A stretch of DNA of 64,000 nucleotides. Origin: Aliamphritea ceti (GTDB lineage: Bacteria > Pseudomonadota > Gammaproteobacteria > Pseudomonadales > Balneatricaceae). The position numbers and the translations under genes were made by a program. The DNA lies in contig NZ_AP025282.1 in NCBI RefSeq assembly GCF_024347215.1, forward strand, positions 4,774,001 to 4,838,000. Direction: 5' to 3'. This document shows positions 61,972-64,000 of this stretch, in pieces. Each line of letters opens with the position of its first letter. Positions within the stretch are counted from its first letter, which is position 1. Under the pieces are notes generated by a model. It saw only the letters and a program-made list of their open reading frames with translations. It had not been told where the DNA came from and did no database searches.

Positions 61972-62981
61972 AGCTGAGCAGCAACCTTCTTCGTCAGCTC
62001 CATCATCCGGTTCACATAACCGATCTCATTGTCATACCAGACCAGTAACTTCACCTGACGCTTATTAATCACCATTGTTGATAGTGCATCTACAATTCCC
62101 GAACGGACATCATCTACGTAATCTATAGATACAAGCGGCCGCTCTTCATATCCAAGCACACCAGCCAGATAGGTTTCGGATGCGTCTTTCAGTACTTTAT
62201 TAACTTCAGCTATATCTGTATCTCTTGAAACTTCAAATACACAGTCAGTTAAAGAGCTGTTTGTCAGTGGTACCCGAACTGCAATACCGTTTAGCTTCCC
62301 CTGAAGCTCAGGAAAGATCAGCGCAATTGCTGTTGCTGAGCCGGTACTTGTAGGAATGAGAGACATACCTGATGCCCGCGCCCGACGCAGATCTTTATGC
62401 GGCGTATCCAAAATACTTTGGGTATTCGTAATGTCATGAATGGTCGTCATCGAACCATGCACTATACCCAGCTGTTCATGTATAACCTTAACCACAGGCG
62501 CCAGGCAGTTAGTCGTACAGGAAGCAGCGGTAACAATGTGATTTTGCTGTGGATCATAAAGATGATCGTTGACACCCATCACAATGTTAAGCGGACCATC
62601 TTTGACGGGCGCAGATACCACCACTTTCTTTACACCCTGAGTAAAGTAGGGCTGCAATGCAGGCGTTGTTTTATGTACACCGGTACAGTCCACAACGACA
62701 TCCACCTTTTGTGCTGCCAGTGGTAAATCATTAATATTATGTTGCTGACAGTAACTAATTTGTTTGTCGCCAACCCGCATTGCGGCACCATCTGAAGTCG
62801 CTTCAGCCTGATTCGACCACTTGCCGTGCTGTGAATCGAAATTCAATAAATGTGCAGCAGTGGCCGCATCAGCTGCAACATCGTTAATCAATACGATATC
62901 CAGCTCCGGCCAACCCCAGCACGCCCGCAAAGCTAACCGCCCCATGCGACCGAAACCATTTATTGCCACCCGAACACTCAT
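61968..62981 (-). CDS. ArsJ-associated glyceraldehyde-3-phosphate dehydrogenase
   Basis: This 337-residue NAD-dependent GAPDH has INGFGRMGRLALRA, the catalytic C155 in ASCTTNCLAP, and WYDNEIGYVNRM at the C-terminus. In this operon it is expected to use arsenate in place of phosphate. It lies between arsR (32-base gap) and arsJ (4-base overlap). Confidence 0.94.
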   Translation of the reverse strand: MSVRVAINGFGRMGRLALRACWGWPELDIVLINDVAADAATAAHLLNFDSQHGKWSNQAEATSDGAAMRVGDKQISYCQQHNINDLPLAAQKVDVVVDCTGVHKTTPALQPYFTQGVKKVVVSAPVKDGPLNIVMGVNDHLYDPQQNHIVTAASCTTNCLAPVVKVIHEQLGIVHGSMTTIHDITNTQSILDTPHKDLRRARASGMSLIPTSTGSATAIALIFPELQGKLNGIAVRVPLTNSSLTDCVFEVSRDTDIAEVNKVLKDASETYLAGVLGYEERPLVSIDYVDDVRSGIVDALSTMVINKRQVKLLVWYDNEIGYVNRMMELTKKVAAQL

Positions 62982-63013
62982 GTTATGCCTCCCATGAAAG
63001 CACTATTACTTAA

Positions 63014-63355
63014 TTAATTTTCGGCAGCATTGCAGCACGCCAATTCTGTCAGTGTCTGTAAATCTGTTACTAATTGCTGTTCACGCTTAGCTAACTGATC
63101 AAGCATTTCTTTCAGCCAGCTAATCTGCCAGGCATCCCCCTGTAAACGATAATGCATCCATACACCTTCGCGTCGCGCCTGAACCAAGCCACTGTTACGC
63201 AGGTACGCTAAATGCCTCGAGGCCAGACTTTGAGATATGCCTAAGCAGTCCACCAGATCACATACACATACTTCATCATGTTGGTTAAGAATGTTTAACA
63301 AACGTAGCCGGACGGGCTCCGATAAAGCTTTAAAAAACTGCGCACTAGCTTCCAT
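63014..63355 (-). CDS. arsR: ArsR-family arsenic-responsive repressor
   Basis: This 113-residue winged-helix protein has the metalloid site C30-V-C32-D-L at the DNA-recognition helix, a third cysteine C37, and SQSLASRHLAYLRNSGLV. Two more cysteines lie near the C-terminus (C106 and C107). It should repress the arsR-gapdh-arsJ operon until As(III) binds, so arsenate would first have to be reduced or another inducer used. Confidence 0.9.
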   Translation of the reverse strand: MEASAQFFKALSEPVRLRLLNILNQHDEVCVCDLVDCLGISQSLASRHLAYLRNSGLVQARREGVWMHYRLQGDAWQISWLKEMLDQLAKREQQLVTDLQTLTELACCNAAEN

Positions 63356-63605
63356 AAAACAGCCCTAAGATTTCAGATTAATAACGACGAAACACAATAC
63401 ATCTGTTTATGCGCATATATTAATATTAGTTTTATGTATTGCAATAGCTAATGGTCCTTAATATGAAGAAAACAGACTTCCGCCTGCAGAAGCCCTTTAC
63501 GTCTAGACTTAACAATAGGTCGACGTTGATAACTCTAGACATCTTCGCCTGTACATCTTCGTTAATTGGTCCACAGCAACAAACCTGATAACCAAGGGGT
63601 GAAAC
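63356..63605. promoter_or_regulatory. Divergent arsR / astA control region
   Basis: This 250-base region holds a perfect 10-base palindrome TATGCGCATA (63408-63417) followed directly by ATATTAATAT (63417-63426), about 53 bases upstream of arsR, a candidate ArsR operator. No strong promoter for astA was pinned down; AAGGGGTG lies 4 bases before its ATG. Confidence 0.45.
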
Positions 63606-64000
63606 ATGGATACAACCACTAATCTGATTCGTCCTATCACCATAAAAGATCTGGATGTGCTTTTTGATATCGCACTTGAAAGCGGACCAGGCTTTACTTC
63701 ATTACCCGCTAACCGCAATTTACTAGCCGAAAAAATCCGCCATAGCTGTAGCGCGATGGAACGGGATATTTCATCCCCCAAAGGTGAGTCCTATTTATTT
63801 GTTATGGAAGATGCCGAAACAGACAAAGTAGTTGGTGTTTGCGGTATTGAAGCCGCTGTAGGATTACAAATGCCTTTTTATCACTATCGTATAGGGATCG
63901 TTGTACATGCATCCCGGGAACTGGAGGTTCACAATACCTTCGAAACACTTTATCTGTGTAACGATTACACCGGCTGCGCGGAAGTATGCACCTTATATTT
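63606..64000 (+). CDS. astA: Arginine N-succinyltransferase, partial (5' part)
   Basis: 131 codons are present before the window ends. RPITIKDLDVLFDIALESGPGFTSLPAN, then YLFVMEDAETDKVVGVCGIEAAVG and LYLCNDYTGCAEVC match AstA/AruF, which transfers succinyl from succinyl-CoA to arginine in the first step of the AST catabolic pathway. The protein is normally about 340 residues. It is divergent from arsR. Confidence 0.85.
   Translation, partial: MDTTTNLIRPITIKDLDVLFDIALESGPGFTSLPANRNLLAEKIRHSCSAMERDISSPKGESYLFVMEDAETDKVVGVCGIEAAVGLQMPFYHYRIGIVVHASRELEVHNTFETLYLCNDYTGCAEVCTLY

Overview
The window comes from a gammaproteobacterium, most likely a marine member of the Oceanospirillales. This is inferred from gene order and protein style, not from a database match. 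The evidence is the joined tRNA-tufB / secE-nusG / rplKAJL-rpoBC / rpsLG-fusA-tuf / S10 supercluster, the coaX-birA, folA, thyA, lgt, ptsP and rppH neighbourhoods, a cytochrome c5 gene, a GcvT-type dimethylglycine/sarcosine dehydrogenase-like gene, and the start of astA.

Positions 1-21527, all on the minus strand, hold the translation/transcription core. Read 5' to 3' it runs: tRNA-Thr(TGT), Tyr, Gly, Thr(GGT), tuf copy 2, tRNA-Trp, secE, nusG, rplK, rplA, rplJ, rplL, rpoB, rpoC, rpsL, rpsG, fusA, tuf copy 1, terminator, S10 promoter, rpsJ, rplC, rplD, rplW, rplB and rpsS (cut by the window edge). Regulatory structures punctuate it: a stable-RNA promoter built into the stop codon of the preceding gene, an L10-type leader, an rplL-rpoB attenuator and an rpoC-rpsL hairpin.

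Positions 21552-33188 are housekeeping genes: a SPOR-type gene, coaX, birA, folA, thyA, lgt, a TauE/SafE permease, an NRDE-family protein, ptsP, rppH, a HAD phosphatase and an SDR oxidoreductase. At 32745-33290 the 3' end and terminator of the next gene occur three times in tandem. Only the third copy belongs to an intact gene.

Positions 33186-38108 hold that gene (an 854-residue FAD/folate amine oxidoreductase), a MocR-type regulator and a divergent DJ-1/PfpI protein. Positions 38193-42231 form an accessory-looking block bounded by two identical tRNA-Thr(TGT) genes. It holds a two-component system, a small membrane protein, a start-less gene fragment and tRNA-Asp, with tRNA-Arg just outside. 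Positions 42336-54299 carry a DUF3857/transglutaminase membrane protein, cytochrome c5, rep, a GGDEF-EAL protein, comM, ubiK, and amtB with a sigma-54 promoter followed by glnK.

Positions 54760-60530 are one complete rRNA operon (16S, tRNA-Ala only, 23S, 5S) on the minus strand with two promoters, boxA sites, a processing stem and a terminator. Positions 60736-63355 are an arsR / GAPDH / arsJ arsenate-export operon. The divergent 5' end of astA runs off the window at 64000.

No phage, insertion sequence, CRISPR array or obviously new multi-gene defence system was recognised. The most unusual signals are the tandem 3'-end/terminator repeats at 32745-33290, the tRNA-Thr-bounded block, and the decayed repeats downstream of the 5S gene.
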